From the NCBI RefSeq assembly GCF_044762745.1, contig NZ_JBIWEX010000015.1, positions 1 to 64,000 of the forward strand: a DNA stretch of 64,000 nt. Direction: 5' to 3'. Numbering within the stretch: the first letter of the stretch is position 1; each line of letters opens with the position of its first letter. This stretch comes from Psychrobacillus sp044762745. GTDB lineage: Bacteria > Bacillota > Bacilli > Bacillales_A > Planococcaceae. The translations under genes and the position numbers were made by a program. The notes beneath the pieces were generated by a model. That model did not search any database and was not told where the DNA came from. It was given only the letters and a program-made list of their open reading frames with translations. Positions 49,108-58,707 of this stretch are shown in pieces.

Positions 49108-49626
49108 ATGAAAACTCAATTACCGATTCAAGGTCTATCTCAATATGACTCGTCTATCCAAACAGATTTTCAAACATCGGCATGTGGGCCTGTAACCGCA
49201 TATGTTCTACTAAACTATTTAATGCCGGATACTTATTCGGATACTCCGAATTCTCTTTACGACAAATTAGGCGTCACCCGCATTGGATTATTTACCCATC
49301 GATTTGTTCGTAATATGCGCATAGTACTCGGCTCGAATTGGCATATTGAAAAATGTTCCCTTCATACAGCTCTACGTGAACTTAAAAACGGTCGACCAGT
49401 TGCACTCAAATTCGATAAATACTTTTCGTTAAAGTGGAACAAGAAATCAACATTCGCTTATCACTGGGTACCCCTTATCGGATATGAAATAGAAAACGAT
49501 GAACTTGTTTTAATCATTCATGATAATGGGGCTCGAAATCGTGAAAGTAAAATTCGCAAAGTTTCGTATAGCCAAAATGCATCGATTTTAACTTTCATTC
49601 GAATTACACCGACATCTGCCATTTAG
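49108..49626 (+). CDS. C39-like (papain-fold) peptidase family protein
   Basis: This is a 172-residue cysteine protease-like protein. The catalytic Cys is in QTDFQTSACGPVTAYVLLNY near residue 27, the His in YHWVPLIGYEI, and the Asp/Asn in IIHDNGARNRE, the order of C39_2 peptidases. No signal peptide or ABC domain is present, so it is a stand-alone cytosolic member of unknown substrate. ATG 49108 follows AAGGTGAGGTTAC. It overlaps the convergent exonuclease gene by 4 bp. Confidence 0.82.
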   Translation: MKTQLPIQGLSQYDSSIQTDFQTSACGPVTAYVLLNYLMPDTYSDTPNSLYDKLGVTRIGLFTHRFVRNMRIVLGSNWHIEKCSLHTALRELKNGRPVALKFDKYFSLKWNKKSTFAYHWVPLIGYEIENDELVLIIHDNGARNRESKIRKVSYSQNASILTFIRITPTSAI

Positions 49627-50498
49627 TTTTGAAGCTGTCTTGCTAAAATTGTATAGCCGTGCTCATACAAATAATCGAATTTCGAAGACGAGATGTCTTG
49701 TACAAGTAGATGATCTAATTCTGCTTCGATTGGTACATCTCTTTTAATCGTTGCAAGTTCTTTCGATAATTTCAGCATTTCTAAGTCTGTTTCAATCTTA
49801 GTTCGTTGCCCAGCTTTCAATAAATGAAGCGATTCAATTACTGCCTCCACTGTTCCATACGTTTGCACTAATTGTAATGCCGTTTTCGGCCCAATTCCTT
49901 TTACTCCAGCATACCCATCGCTAGTGTCTCCCATAAATGCTTTTACATCCGGGAATAACAATGGTGAAATCCCATACTCTTCTATAAAACGTGCTTCATT
50001 GTACACATCATAAATCGTAAATCCTTTTTTTGTAAATGCGATTTCCGTTGATGGATGCAATAATTGCAATAAATCTTTATCTCCACTTACAATAGTAAAC
50101 TTTGCATCATCTTGCCATTTATGTGTAATAGAAGCGATTGTATCGTCTGCTTCCATCCCAACTACTCCGAAGTTTGTCCATCCTAAATGCTCAGACAGTT
50201 CTTGTGCCATGTCAAATTGAGGAATTAGTTCTTCCGCAGGCTTCGGACGGTTTGCTTTGTATCCATCGTAAATTTCATTTCGAAATGTGTGCGCCCCTTT
50301 ATCCCAACATATCGCCATATGCGTAGGTTGCATTAAATTTTGTGCAGCTAATACATGACGAGCAAATCCTTGTACTGCATTCGTTGGAATCCCTTTATCG
50401 TTTTTAAAATAATTTCCTGACATTGCGGTTGCAAAAAACGAACGAAATAGTAGAGCCATTCCATCTATTACGAGTACATGTGGTTTATCTTGATTCAT
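49623..50498 (-). CDS. 5'-3' exonuclease (FEN-like, YpcP-type)
   Basis: This protein of about 291 residues is homologous to the DNA polymerase I 5'-nuclease domain. It has VLVIDGMALLFRSFF, the arch residues YDGYKANRPKP, metal ligands VGMEADDTIASI, TIVSGDKDLLQLL and FMGDTSDGYAG, and the helix-hairpin-helix GVKGIGPKTALQLVQTYG. It is a stand-alone flap endonuclease/exonuclease in replication or repair, as YpcP in B. subtilis. ATG 50498 has suitable AAAAAGGA spacing; 50507 is in frame. Confidence 0.9.
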   Translation of the reverse strand: MNQDKPHVLVIDGMALLFRSFFATAMSGNYFKNDKGIPTNAVQGFARHVLAAQNLMQPTHMAICWDKGAHTFRNEIYDGYKANRPKPAEELIPQFDMAQELSEHLGWTNFGVVGMEADDTIASITHKWQDDAKFTIVSGDKDLLQLLHPSTEIAFTKKGFTIYDVYNEARFIEEYGISPLLFPDVKAFMGDTSDGYAGVKGIGPKTALQLVQTYGTVEAVIESLHLLKAGQRTKIETDLEMLKLSKELATIKRDVPIEAELDHLLVQDISSSKFDYLYEHGYTILARQLQN

Positions 50499-50601
50499 AT
50501 TCAACATCCTTTTTCATTGATTAAACACTAGTATAACATGTGTGTTGAATCAATAGAGTATGGGTATATAACTAGAAATATATACAAAGGAGGATTAGTG
50601 A

Positions 50602-51816
50602 ATGGACATACATAATGGCACGCTTTATTGGCCAACTACAACCACCCCTTTTAAACCTCAAAGTACGAAAGAAAGGCTAGATCTATATGATGTAGTAATC
50701 GTTGGTGCTGGCATGTCTGGTTCTTTAACAGCGCTTGCTTTAGTTGAAGCGGGATTGTCTGTCGCCATACTAGATAAACGAGATATGGGCTCTGGTAGCA
50801 CAAGTGCAAATACGGGTTTACTACAGTATTCAAACGATATTATGCTGTATGAATTAATTGACCAAATTGGTGAAAAAGAGGCTGTCCGCTTTTATAAGCT
50901 TTGTTACGACGCGGTGGATGGCATTGAAAAAATAGTAAAACGACTGCAGATAGATGCTGAGTTTATTCATAGACCTAGCATTTGTTATGCAAGCAACGAA
51001 AAAGATGTCGATAAGATAAAAACAGAATACGCTACTTTGAAAAGGTATGGGTTTCCATGTGACTATTTCGAACAAGATGAAATAGAAAAGAAGTTTCCAT
51101 TTTCCAAGTTAGGTGCTTTAGTTACCTTTAATGATGCAGAAATAAATCCTTTAAAATTTGTACAAGGACTTTTAAAGGAAATCGAAAGCCTTGGAGTACA
51201 TCTATTTCCGTATGTGGACGTACAAGATGTAGTGACAGAAAATGATAATCTGGAGATTCGTACATCCGGGCAATCATTTTATGCCCAACATATTATTTAT
51301 ACGACTGGCTATGAAACGACACCTGTTGGTAAAAGGATTGGAGCAGATATTAACCGCTCGTATGTATTTGTTAGTAATCCAATAAAAGATTTATCTGATT
51401 GGTATAAGAAGGCCCTTATTTGGGAAACAAAACGGCCTTATCTATATATTCGAACAACCGCAGATGGTAGGATAATCGTAGGTGGATTAGATGAGGACAA
51501 ACCAGAAGCCCCTTTTTCAGACGAATTAATTTTGAAACGCGCAAACAACTTATTAAAACAAACGAAAAAACTATTTCCGAATTATGACTTGAACATTGAC
51601 TATGCCTATGCAGCGAGTTTTGGAGAGTCCATCGATAATCTACCATTTATCGGAGAACACCCAACTAAAAACAATCAGTATTATTTGTTAGGGTATGGGG
51701 GAAATGGAACGGTATATAGTATGTTAGGGTCAATAATATTAAGAGATTTGATCACTGGCAATAGAAATGAAGATGCGGAGATCGTTCAACTACATCGGAA
51801 ATATGGAGTGACATAA
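50602..51816 (+). CDS. FAD-dependent oxidoreductase (DAO family)
   Basis: This is a 404-residue amine or amino-acid oxidase-like flavoprotein. The FAD Rossmann motif DVVIVGAGMSGSLTALALVE lies near residue 30, followed by GSGSTSANTGLLQYSND (flavin-contact loop), and the C-terminal LPFIGEHP and LLGYGGNGTVYSMLGS. The DAO family includes glycine oxidase, sarcosine oxidase and glycerol-3-phosphate dehydrogenase; the substrate is not determinable. AAAGGAGGATTAGTGA precedes the ATG. A terminator follows. Confidence 0.88.
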   Translation: MDIHNGTLYWPTTTTPFKPQSTKERLDLYDVVIVGAGMSGSLTALALVEAGLSVAILDKRDMGSGSTSANTGLLQYSNDIMLYELIDQIGEKEAVRFYKLCYDAVDGIEKIVKRLQIDAEFIHRPSICYASNEKDVDKIKTEYATLKRYGFPCDYFEQDEIEKKFPFSKLGALVTFNDAEINPLKFVQGLLKEIESLGVHLFPYVDVQDVVTENDNLEIRTSGQSFYAQHIIYTTGYETTPVGKRIGADINRSYVFVSNPIKDLSDWYKKALIWETKRPYLYIRTTADGRIIVGGLDEDKPEAPFSDELILKRANNLLKQTKKLFPNYDLNIDYAYAASFGESIDNLPFIGEHPTKNNQYYLLGYGGNGTVYSMLGSIILRDLITGNRNEDAEIVQLHRKYGVT

Positions 51817-51855
51817 AAATACGAAGGGATCTAATTCTCCCTTCGTGTTTTTTCA
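51817..51855 (+). terminator. Terminator of the DAO oxidoreductase gene
   Basis: ACGAAGGG and CCCTTCGT pair around ATCTAATTCT, followed by GTTTTTTC. Confidence 0.88.
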
Positions 51856-51882
51856 TGATTTTCATACTTCTGTGACATTTTT

Positions 51883-52485
51883 CTATTTTCTTCCTCTTCC
51901 AATTCCTTTCATACTAACCTTTTCTTTTGCCCATAAAAAATTTCTATACGTTTTAGCTCTTACCGTATTTGTAGAAAAGATAGTGTTTCTTGTGTAACTA
52001 TACGAATCATCATAAGAAGTTACGATTCGTATAGATTGTTCCTTCAAATTTCTTGCTTGCAAATAGTTGGATAATTTAACAGGAGTACCCCCACTCTCTA
52101 CTAACCCATGTAAATAAAATACTGCACTTTTCTTTTGTTTAATAATTGCATCAAAAATAAACATAATGACTCGATCCAGATCTCTTTTTCGAGCAATTAT
52201 ATCCATATAATGTGCATTATCAAGAGCTATAAACTTCCCTATATAGCCAAACCAAGTTTTTTTCAATTGAATGGGGAAAAATGCAATAATACGTTTATGC
52301 TCTCTTACTGCATATATTTCCACTTTTTCATTTTCACCTACAAAACGCCACCAATTATAAACAAAATCATACTCTAAAGATGGGTTCGTATTTTGATTTT
52401 CTGCTGAAATAGCCGACCACTCTTTCTCATACGCTCCCAAATGTTTATACGTGTTAATTACAATGAGCTCCAAATAATCCTCCAT
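51883..52485 (-). CDS. CelD/BcsL-like GNAT N-terminal domain, probably truncated
   Basis: This is a 200-residue protein resembling the first half of CelD/BcsL-type (cellulose-biosynthesis-associated) double-GNAT proteins. It has LGAYEKEWSAISAENQNTNP, YDFVYNWWRFVGENEK, VREHKRIIAFFPIQLKK and NAHYMDIIARKRDLDRVI. Family members are typically 330-400 residues. Here the sequence ends in a basic KVSMKGIGRGRK tail without the second acetyl-CoA-binding domain, so it is probably truncated. Ribosome site AGGATTATT is weak (GGAGG at 5 nt). Confidence 0.6.
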   Translation of the reverse strand: MEDYLELIVINTYKHLGAYEKEWSAISAENQNTNPSLEYDFVYNWWRFVGENEKVEIYAVREHKRIIAFFPIQLKKTWFGYIGKFIALDNAHYMDIIARKRDLDRVIMFIFDAIIKQKKSAVFYLHGLVESGGTPVKLSNYLQARNLKEQSIRIVTSYDDSYSYTRNTIFSTNTVRAKTYRNFLWAKEKVSMKGIGRGRK

Positions 52486-52576
52486 TCAAAAGATGATCTA
52501 GCCTTTTACTTAATCCTATTGAATTTAGTATATTCACCCTTTCTATTAAAAATGAACTAAGGAGTAATTTCCATCC

Positions 52577-52618
52577 AAATAAAAAGTCCAATCCCCGATT
52601 AAGAGAAAATTGGACTTT
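52577..52618 (-). terminator. Terminator of glsA
   Basis: AAAGTCCAAT and ATTGGACTTT pair (the outer bases flank an 18-nt loop region CCCCGATTAAGAGAAA). The T-run is on the minus strand. It lies 60 bp after glsA. Confidence 0.75.
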
Positions 52619-52678
52619 GCTTCACCACAAAAAGATATTTTTGTATAAATATGATTTAATTCCTTTCACATATATCTA

Positions 52679-53680
52679 TTAGAAAATACTCAAATCCCAA
52701 GTTTTAGCAATTTTCTCTAATAAAAATACACCTGCTACACTGCTGCCATACTCGTCAATTGCCGGTCCATAAATACCTATTCCACAGCCATCTAATAATG
52801 GAGAGTCTTTCTGTCTAACACGTGGAGGTACAGCAGCCATAACACCTCCAGAAACCCCAGTCTTAGATGGTATTCCAATAAAAGCAGCAAATCGACCAGA
52901 ATTATTATAGACCCCACAAGTCAGCATGAGGCTTTTGGCTAACCTAGCAACTTCTTTAGGAAGAATTGGTTCTTTACGAATAGGATGATACCCGTCATGC
53001 GCTAATATTAACCCGATTAAAGCAATGTCTTCTGTCGTTACTTCGATCGAGCATTGTTTCAAATATACTTCTAATGCTTCCTCTACCTCTATTTCTAAAT
53101 AGCCTGTTTCTTTTAAATAATAGGCAAGTGCTCTATTTCGATTTGCTGTTACCCATTCGGAGCGGAACACCTCTTCATTATATGTAAAAGATTTTCCTAC
53201 CATTTTCTCCATTAACGTTAGGACGGATTCTAACTTTGCTTTCGGATTGCCCCCTGGAAGAATGGAAGAAATCGTAATGGCCCCCGCATTAATCATCGGA
53301 TTGAGCGGTTTTCCTAGCTTATGCATTTCTAAACGAATAATCGAGTCAAACGGATCACCAGTTGGTTCTAAATCGACTCGTTCTAATACATAAGGAATGC
53401 CATGATGCATACATGCTGCTATAAAACTAATGACTTTCGATACGCTTTGTAGCGTAAAAGGAACTTCCCAATCACCGGAGTTTAAAATAATTCCATTCGG
53501 TTCGATGATCGTGATGCCTAAATGCAACGAGTTGGCATTTTCCAATGCTGGAATGTAAGAGGCATTTTTCCCCTGTGAAGTGAAGGTGCGATAATATGTT
53601 ACCCACTCATCCACTAATTTCTTATTTTTACTATTCCTTTGAGCAATTGTATCTTTACTACTTTGTTCTATCGCTTCCAT
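52679..53680 (-). CDS. glsA: Glutaminase A
   Basis: This is a 333-residue serine-dependent beta-lactamase-fold glutaminase. The catalytic Ser-x-x-Lys is in FTLQSVSKVISF (Ser 79, Lys 82). The family landmarks KPLNPMINAGAITIS, NRALAYYLKE, LTCGVYNNSG and PSKTGVSGGVMAAVP are all present. It converts glutamine to glutamate and ammonia. Monocistronic, with terminators on both sides; no glutamine-responsive element is visible in the leader. Confidence 0.95.
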   Translation of the reverse strand: MEAIEQSSKDTIAQRNSKNKKLVDEWVTYYRTFTSQGKNASYIPALENANSLHLGITIIEPNGIILNSGDWEVPFTLQSVSKVISFIAACMHHGIPYVLERVDLEPTGDPFDSIIRLEMHKLGKPLNPMINAGAITISSILPGGNPKAKLESVLTLMEKMVGKSFTYNEEVFRSEWVTANRNRALAYYLKETGYLEIEVEEALEVYLKQCSIEVTTEDIALIGLILAHDGYHPIRKEPILPKEVARLAKSLMLTCGVYNNSGRFAAFIGIPSKTGVSGGVMAAVPPRVRQKDSPLLDGCGIGIYGPAIDEYGSSVAGVFLLEKIAKTWDLSIF

Positions 53681-53718
53681 CCCCCATTCTATAACTGCTC
53701 TTATATCGTAGATAATAG

Positions 53719-53762
53719 TAAAAAAGCTACGGTACCGCTAATTACGGTAGTTGTAGCTTTTA
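53719..53762 (-). terminator. Terminator of trmO
   Basis: AAAAGCTACGGTACCG pairs with CGGTAGTTGTAGCTTTT, with a two- or three-base bulge. The T-run is on the minus strand. Confidence 0.82.
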
Positions 53763-53790
53763 CTTCATTTATTATATTTAAACCAATAGA

Positions 53791-54255
53791 CTACTCCCAA
53801 TAATTAGCCATCAAAGATGTTGCCCATTGCGGTTGTTTTATTTCCCCTTTTGGCAAAAATTCGTTCATTACGGGCTTTATATCTATTACAGGAGTACCAT
53901 CTATTGCATCTAATCCCCTCACAATGAGAGTATTACCCTCTCGCTTAATCAGTTCAACAACTGTTAGGCCTATTTTATTTGGTCGATTTTTCCCTCTTTG
54001 TGCAAAAATGCCGACTTTCGGATACTCATGATTATTTCTTGGATACCTTGCTGAATATTGAATCTTATCACTTGAAACAAGGTGGAATAGAAAAAGAATT
54101 TCCAAATGGCTGAAAGATTCGATGCCATCTAAACTAGATGTATCCCATTCATTCAGTAATTTTATTTCGGAAATGACATTACCCCAATAATCATCTTCTG
54201 GAGTTTTACGTTCATTTTGTACTACCCCAATAGAACTGATAGTATACTTATTCAC
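53791..54255 (-). CDS. trmO: tRNA (N6-threonylcarbamoyladenosine-37)-methyltransferase TrmO
   Basis: This is a 154-residue TsaA/TrmO-family SAM-dependent methyltransferase with a beta-barrel fold. It has ISSIGVVQNERKTPEDDYWG and the diagnostic VGIFAQRGKNRPNKIGLTVV, then VRGLDAIDGTPVIDIKP. It methylates t6A37 in tRNA reading ACY codons. GTG 54255 follows AAAGGAGTGGGAAAT and is preferred over the longer open frame starting at 54318, which would add a hydrophobic non-family N-terminus. Confidence 0.88.
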   Translation of the reverse strand: MNKYTISSIGVVQNERKTPEDDYWGNVISEIKLLNEWDTSSLDGIESFSHLEILFLFHLVSSDKIQYSARYPRNNHEYPKVGIFAQRGKNRPNKIGLTVVELIKREGNTLIVRGLDAIDGTPVIDIKPVMNEFLPKGEIKQPQWATSLMANYWE

Positions 54256-54534
54256 ATTTCCCACTCCTTTATAGGAAAATAATAACATACAAATCAAAAA
54301 TGAAAATGACGTATTCATTATAAAGAGTAATAAGTAATTCTAATTGAAAGCAAACGCTTCTACCTATCATTTGAACACCTTAGTTCTTCTACGTCTTAGG
54401 TCGTAGTTAAAGTTAATTCTAAGGATCAATGTGGAACATTTTTCTATTTTCTACAATGAAGTAGAAACTGAAACGATAGAAAGGAGTCTGCATTTTATTC
54501 GTTTAAATTTGTCATTTTAGGAGGATTTATTTCT

Positions 54535-57500
54535 ATGTCAACATTCACGAAATGGGCTTTTAGTAACAAAGCCGCCATTACATTATTAACTGTTTTAATA
54601 TTAGTGATTGGCGTTGTTAGTTATTTTAGATTACCGATGGAATTTTTACCAGCTGCTGATAATCCGCAAGTTACGATTATCACAATGGGTCAAGGAACTG
54701 ACTCCAAAACAATGGAATCGGATGTCACCACCCCGATTGAAAGAGCAGTTACTGGACTGAATGGAAAAACATCCGTCTTTTCACGTACTGGTGACGGGTA
54801 TTCGAAAGTAGATCTAGTTTACGAGTCTGGCTATGATATGAAACAAGCAAAAATGGATGTACAAGATGCTTTAAGTAATGTGAATTTACCGCACAATATA
54901 TCCAAGCCAATCATTTCACAACTTAATACATCGATGATTCCAATTGTTAATATTGCAGTCACCTTTAATGATGGACTGACTACAGAAAATATGGATTTTG
55001 CACGTGATGAACTTCAAACTAGATATCAAGATATAAAAGGTGTTTCAAGCGTTGAGATCTACGGACTAACAGATTCTGTAATTTCAGTTAAGATTGATGA
55101 TGAAAAGATGGCTGAAAATCAAGTCTCCCTCCAAGCAGTTATGGGGATTCTAAATGGTCAAAATACTGCTGTAGCTGTTGGCGAGAAAAATATTGATGGA
55201 AAAACAAGTAATATTAAAGTGATCGGCGATTTAACAAGCATTGAAAAGTTAAAAGGACTGACTGTTGCACCTGATGTAACGCTTGGGGATATTGCCACAA
55301 TTGAGGAAACAAAAGATACGAATTTCGTCAGCCATTTCAATGGTAAGGATAGTTTAGATATAAGCATTACAAAAGATAGTCAATCGAATGCAGTAACTAT
55401 CAGTAAAGAAGTTGCAAAAGTTACAAAAGAAATTAATGAAAAGTTTAAACAACAGGAATCTACTCTCTACATTTCCTCTGCTGATTTAGTTGAAAATTCC
55501 GTTCATACGATGATAAAAGAAGTGCTTCTCGGTGCTCTATTTGCAACGATTGTAATTATGCTATTTTTACGTAATATCCGTTCAACCTTTATTACAATTG
55601 TATCTATTCCATTATCCCTGTGCTTCACCCTATTCCTCCTATCCATGTCTGGTGTGACATTGAACATTTTAACGCTTGGGGGAGTTGCAGTTGCAGTTGG
55701 ACGTTTAGTAGACGACAGTATAGTTGTTATAGAAAATATTTTCCGTAAAATGCAAACGGAGAAATTCTCTGTGAAGATGGTTATTGATGCTACGAAGCAA
55801 GTTGGAGTTGCTATTACTGCTTCTACATTAACAACAGTTGCTGTTTTCTTACCTATGAGCTTATTGAATGGAGGACTTCAGGAATTCCTGCTACCATTCG
55901 CATTAACTGTTACCTATTCGTTGCTTGCTTCTTTAATCGTAGCATTGACTGTTGTTCCATTAATGAGTGCAGGATTATTAAAGAATGCAAAGATTCCAGA
56001 ACATAAAGCCGCTGTTCGTTTTCCAAAAGTAGTGACATGGTCTTTGAACCATAAATGGATTGTCTTTACAATTTCTATACTGCTGTTTGTTGGTTCCATC
56101 GGGGCTTACTTAGTGATTCCGAAAGGTGCAGTTGACAACTCTTCAGCAGATTATGTGGTAGCTACACTAAGCTACCCGAATGATACACCTATTGATGAAG
56201 TGAAGAAAAATACGTTTGATCTTGAAACCTCTATTTTAGAGATGGATGAAGTACAATATGTCTTTGCACAAGTAGGTTCTCCAGCAGAAGCAGCACAATA
56301 TGGCTGGGTTGGATCCCCGACAGAAGCATCTTTCAGTATTTTATTGGAAGATAAAAAGGATACCGATATTGTTGTAAAAGAAATGGAAAAGAAAAAAGAT
56401 CAATACGCTGATGCCAAATTTGAAGTAAATACAGCGTCCTTTATGATGGGCGGAGGAAGCACGAATATCACAATTGATGTTGTTGGCGAAAATATAACTG
56501 ACCTTGAAAAAGTTGCAACAACAATAAAAGAAAAAGTACAGAATATTGATGGCGTTGAAGAAGTTACCACAAACCAAGATGAAAAGAAAACAGTATACTC
56601 CCTAGTTGTAAATCCGACGAAAGGAAATACTGAACAAGTTGCACAACAGTTAGGGGTCATGTTAAATAAAACGCCGATTGGTACGATTAATTTAGATGAC
56701 AAGCAAAAACCTGTGTTTTTAGAGCCTATTCTTGATGCAAAAAAACCGGAAGACTTAGAAAACATCCAAGTCATGACCGGAGTCGGCCTAGTACCTGTAT
56801 CTGATATCGCTACATTACAAAAAGATGAACGCTCAACAAGCCAGTTCCATAAAGACGGAGATGCTTACCTTCGCGTGACAGCATCCGTTGATCCAACCAA
56901 ATTATCAGAGGTATCCAGTGCGGTAAGTGTAGAGATATTCGGTGATAACGAGAACAAAAGAGGTATAGACATTCCAGAAAATATAGAGGTCCTAATTGGC
57001 GGTGCTAGTAGTCAGCAGTCCGAAGACTTTACAGATTTATTCCTAACCATGCTTGTTTCCATAGGTATTGTATTTTTAATAATGGTTATAACATTTAAGT
57101 CTATAAAAGCACCAATTGCCATTCTTTGCTCACTTCCACTTGCTGCAATCGGAGCAATTTTAGGAATTCTCATTAGCCGGATTCCAGTAGATATCACGGC
57201 ACTATTAGGAGCATTAATGCTAATAGGTATCGTAGTAACAAATGCGATTGTGCTTTTAGACCGTGTAAAACAAAATGAGCAAAAAATGATCATTCGTGAT
57301 GCACTTGTCGAAGCAACAGCAACAAGAATGAGACCAATCTTTATGACTGCGATTGCAACAATCTGTGCGATGCTTCCATTATTAATGAAGCAAGCCGAAA
57401 CAGGCAGCTTAGTATCTCAAAGCCTAGCAATTGTTGTTATTGGGGGATTAGCGATGGCTACCTTGCTAACACTAATTGTCATCCCTTGTATATATGAATT

Positions 57501-57567
57501 GCTTTATTTTAGGAAGTCTAAGAAACAGCGGATGAATCAAGTTTCTGAGCAAGAGGTTTCTTCTTAA
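54535..57567 (+). CDS. swrC: RND family efflux transporter permease (SwrC/YerP-like)
   Basis: This is a 1010-residue single-protein RND pump. TM1 is AAITLLTVLILVIGVVSYF, followed by a porter loop and TM2-6 with the proton-relay Asp pair in GRLVDDSIVVIENIFRK. A second loop and TM8-12 follow (LMLIGIVVTNAIVLLDRV). In Bacillus SwrC exports surfactin and other amphiphiles. No membrane-fusion protein or outer-membrane partner is adjacent, as expected for a Gram-positive. AGGAGGATTTATTTCT precedes the ATG; monocistronic. Confidence 0.92.
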   Translation: MSTFTKWAFSNKAAITLLTVLILVIGVVSYFRLPMEFLPAADNPQVTIITMGQGTDSKTMESDVTTPIERAVTGLNGKTSVFSRTGDGYSKVDLVYESGYDMKQAKMDVQDALSNVNLPHNISKPIISQLNTSMIPIVNIAVTFNDGLTTENMDFARDELQTRYQDIKGVSSVEIYGLTDSVISVKIDDEKMAENQVSLQAVMGILNGQNTAVAVGEKNIDGKTSNIKVIGDLTSIEKLKGLTVAPDVTLGDIATIEETKDTNFVSHFNGKDSLDISITKDSQSNAVTISKEVAKVTKEINEKFKQQESTLYISSADLVENSVHTMIKEVLLGALFATIVIMLFLRNIRSTFITIVSIPLSLCFTLFLLSMSGVTLNILTLGGVAVAVGRLVDDSIVVIENIFRKMQTEKFSVKMVIDATKQVGVAITASTLTTVAVFLPMSLLNGGLQEFLLPFALTVTYSLLASLIVALTVVPLMSAGLLKNAKIPEHKAAVRFPKVVTWSLNHKWIVFTISILLFVGSIGAYLVIPKGAVDNSSADYVVATLSYPNDTPIDEVKKNTFDLETSILEMDEVQYVFAQVGSPAEAAQYGWVGSPTEASFSILLEDKKDTDIVVKEMEKKKDQYADAKFEVNTASFMMGGGSTNITIDVVGENITDLEKVATTIKEKVQNIDGVEEVTTNQDEKKTVYSLVVNPTKGNTEQVAQQLGVMLNKTPIGTINLDDKQKPVFLEPILDAKKPEDLENIQVMTGVGLVPVSDIATLQKDERSTSQFHKDGDAYLRVTASVDPTKLSEVSSAVSVEIFGDNENKRGIDIPENIEVLIGGASSQQSEDFTDLFLTMLVSIGIVFLIMVITFKSIKAPIAILCSLPLAAIGAILGILISRIPVDITALLGALMLIGIVVTNAIVLLDRVKQNEQKMIIRDALVEATATRMRPIFMTAIATICAMLPLLMKQAETGSLVSQSLAIVVIGGLAMATLLTLIVIPCIYELLYFRKSKKQRMNQVSEQEVSS

Positions 57568-57579
57568 TGTGAACATGGT

Positions 57580-57620
57580 AAAACGAGACCATAGCTTGAA
57601 TGCAAAGGTCTCGTTTTTAT
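57580..57620 (+). terminator. Terminator of the RND pump gene
   Basis: AAACGAGACC and GGTCTCGTTT pair around CATAGCTTGAATGCAAA-like loop, followed by TTTA. Confidence 0.85.
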
Positions 57621-57728
57621 TGTTCGTTCTTGTTAATTCGAAAAGTTTACCGTAATGATCTAGTATATTAATACTTCCGATAGTGTTCGGATTTAACCGT
57701 TAGAGCAAGTTTTGGATACTTTCCTTTA

Positions 57729-58298
57729 TTAAGTTAATGATTCATTAGTTGTATGGCCGGTCATTAGATCAATTAAATTCTTCAATATAATTCCTTTTCC
57801 TATATCATTGAAAACTACTCGTTGATAAGCTTCTCTATTATAGTAGCCTTCAATACCTTCAATTCCATATGCAATGGAATTGCCGTTTACTACCGTACGC
57901 TTACTATTATCATGTATCTTTTCTTCACTTAACACACCAATTTCCTTCAACTTTCTATTTATTGCTGCTCCAGTTAATTTTTTTGAAACGTTTTCATCTA
58001 TTACTAGATTTACCGCCCGTGCAAACTCATTTATGCCTATGAGCCCTTTTGGCAACTCCACTCTCTGTATTTGCTCTGGGGTAACCACTACTATATTAGG
58101 GCGTTTCTTCTACTTGTTTTTCTCTGCTTCTTCTCAAGTTCACTATCTAAAAAATTTATCAGGACAAATAAATGTCTAATCACTTGAGGTTTGTTCAATA
58201 AATGGTCTGACATAATAAACGATCCATCTATCGGTTTAATGCCATTTACTTAGTTCCTCCCAAACGGTAAATGCATTAGCTAGGATTTCGTCTTTCAT
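57729..58298 (-). pseudogene. Hypothetical protein gene with two frameshifts
   Basis: Three minus-strand frames join into one protein of about 187 residues. ATG 58298 (after TTGGAGGATTTAGAGCG) gives MKDEILANAFTVWEELSKWH then a stop. The next frame gives KPIDGSFIMSDHLLNKPQVI and NFLDSELEKKQRKTSRR then a stop. The third gives RPNIVVVTPEQIQRVELPKG, INEFARAVNLVIDENVSKKL and YGIEGIEGYYNREAYQRV to 57729. One-base shifts lie near 58237 and 58105. I do not recognise the family; no function is proposed. Confidence 0.65.
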
Positions 58299-58707
58299 CG
58301 CTCTAAATCCTCCAATTAAGATACAACAACCTCATTTGGAAGTAAATTGTCATAAATGTACTTTTAACGCAACAACTCGATTCTCAACGCAAAAATCGAA
58401 TCAAAATTGAATTTTAACCCCTTTTATCGTTCCAAAATAAAATTTCTGACACTCATCCTTGAAAAAACTAAAAAACCTCGCAGAGATTACTCTCCACAAG
58501 GCTTCCTGTAACCAACAAACAAAATTATCAGAATTGCGTTCAAACTTTTTTTCTGTCACAGGGCCATTTTCCACATTGACGTACGAAAATATAAGAAGTA
58601 AAATATTAACCTAAAGTGTAGTTATTACGATTTGCGAGTTAGCATACAATTAATGAGCATCGATTTGGTTATTCGTTTAAATAATTGCAGCAGATAGGAG
58701 AGGTATA
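58299..58707. other. Intergenic region, about 400 bp
   Basis: It holds two AACGCAA units about 20 bp apart (58367, 58387 region), reminiscent of the phased units of the composite repeats. An imperfect stem at 58475-58502 and the Zur box at 58613-58633 also lie here. No gene is seen. Confidence 0.4.
58613..58633 (+). promoter_or_regulatory. Zur box upstream of the CobW operon
   Basis: AAAGTGTAGT-T-ATTACGATTT: the right half-site is perfect and the left differs at three positions from the Bacillus consensus AAATCGTAAT-N-ATTACGATTT. It lies 75 bp before the CobW start. Zinc repression is inferred. Confidence 0.65.
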
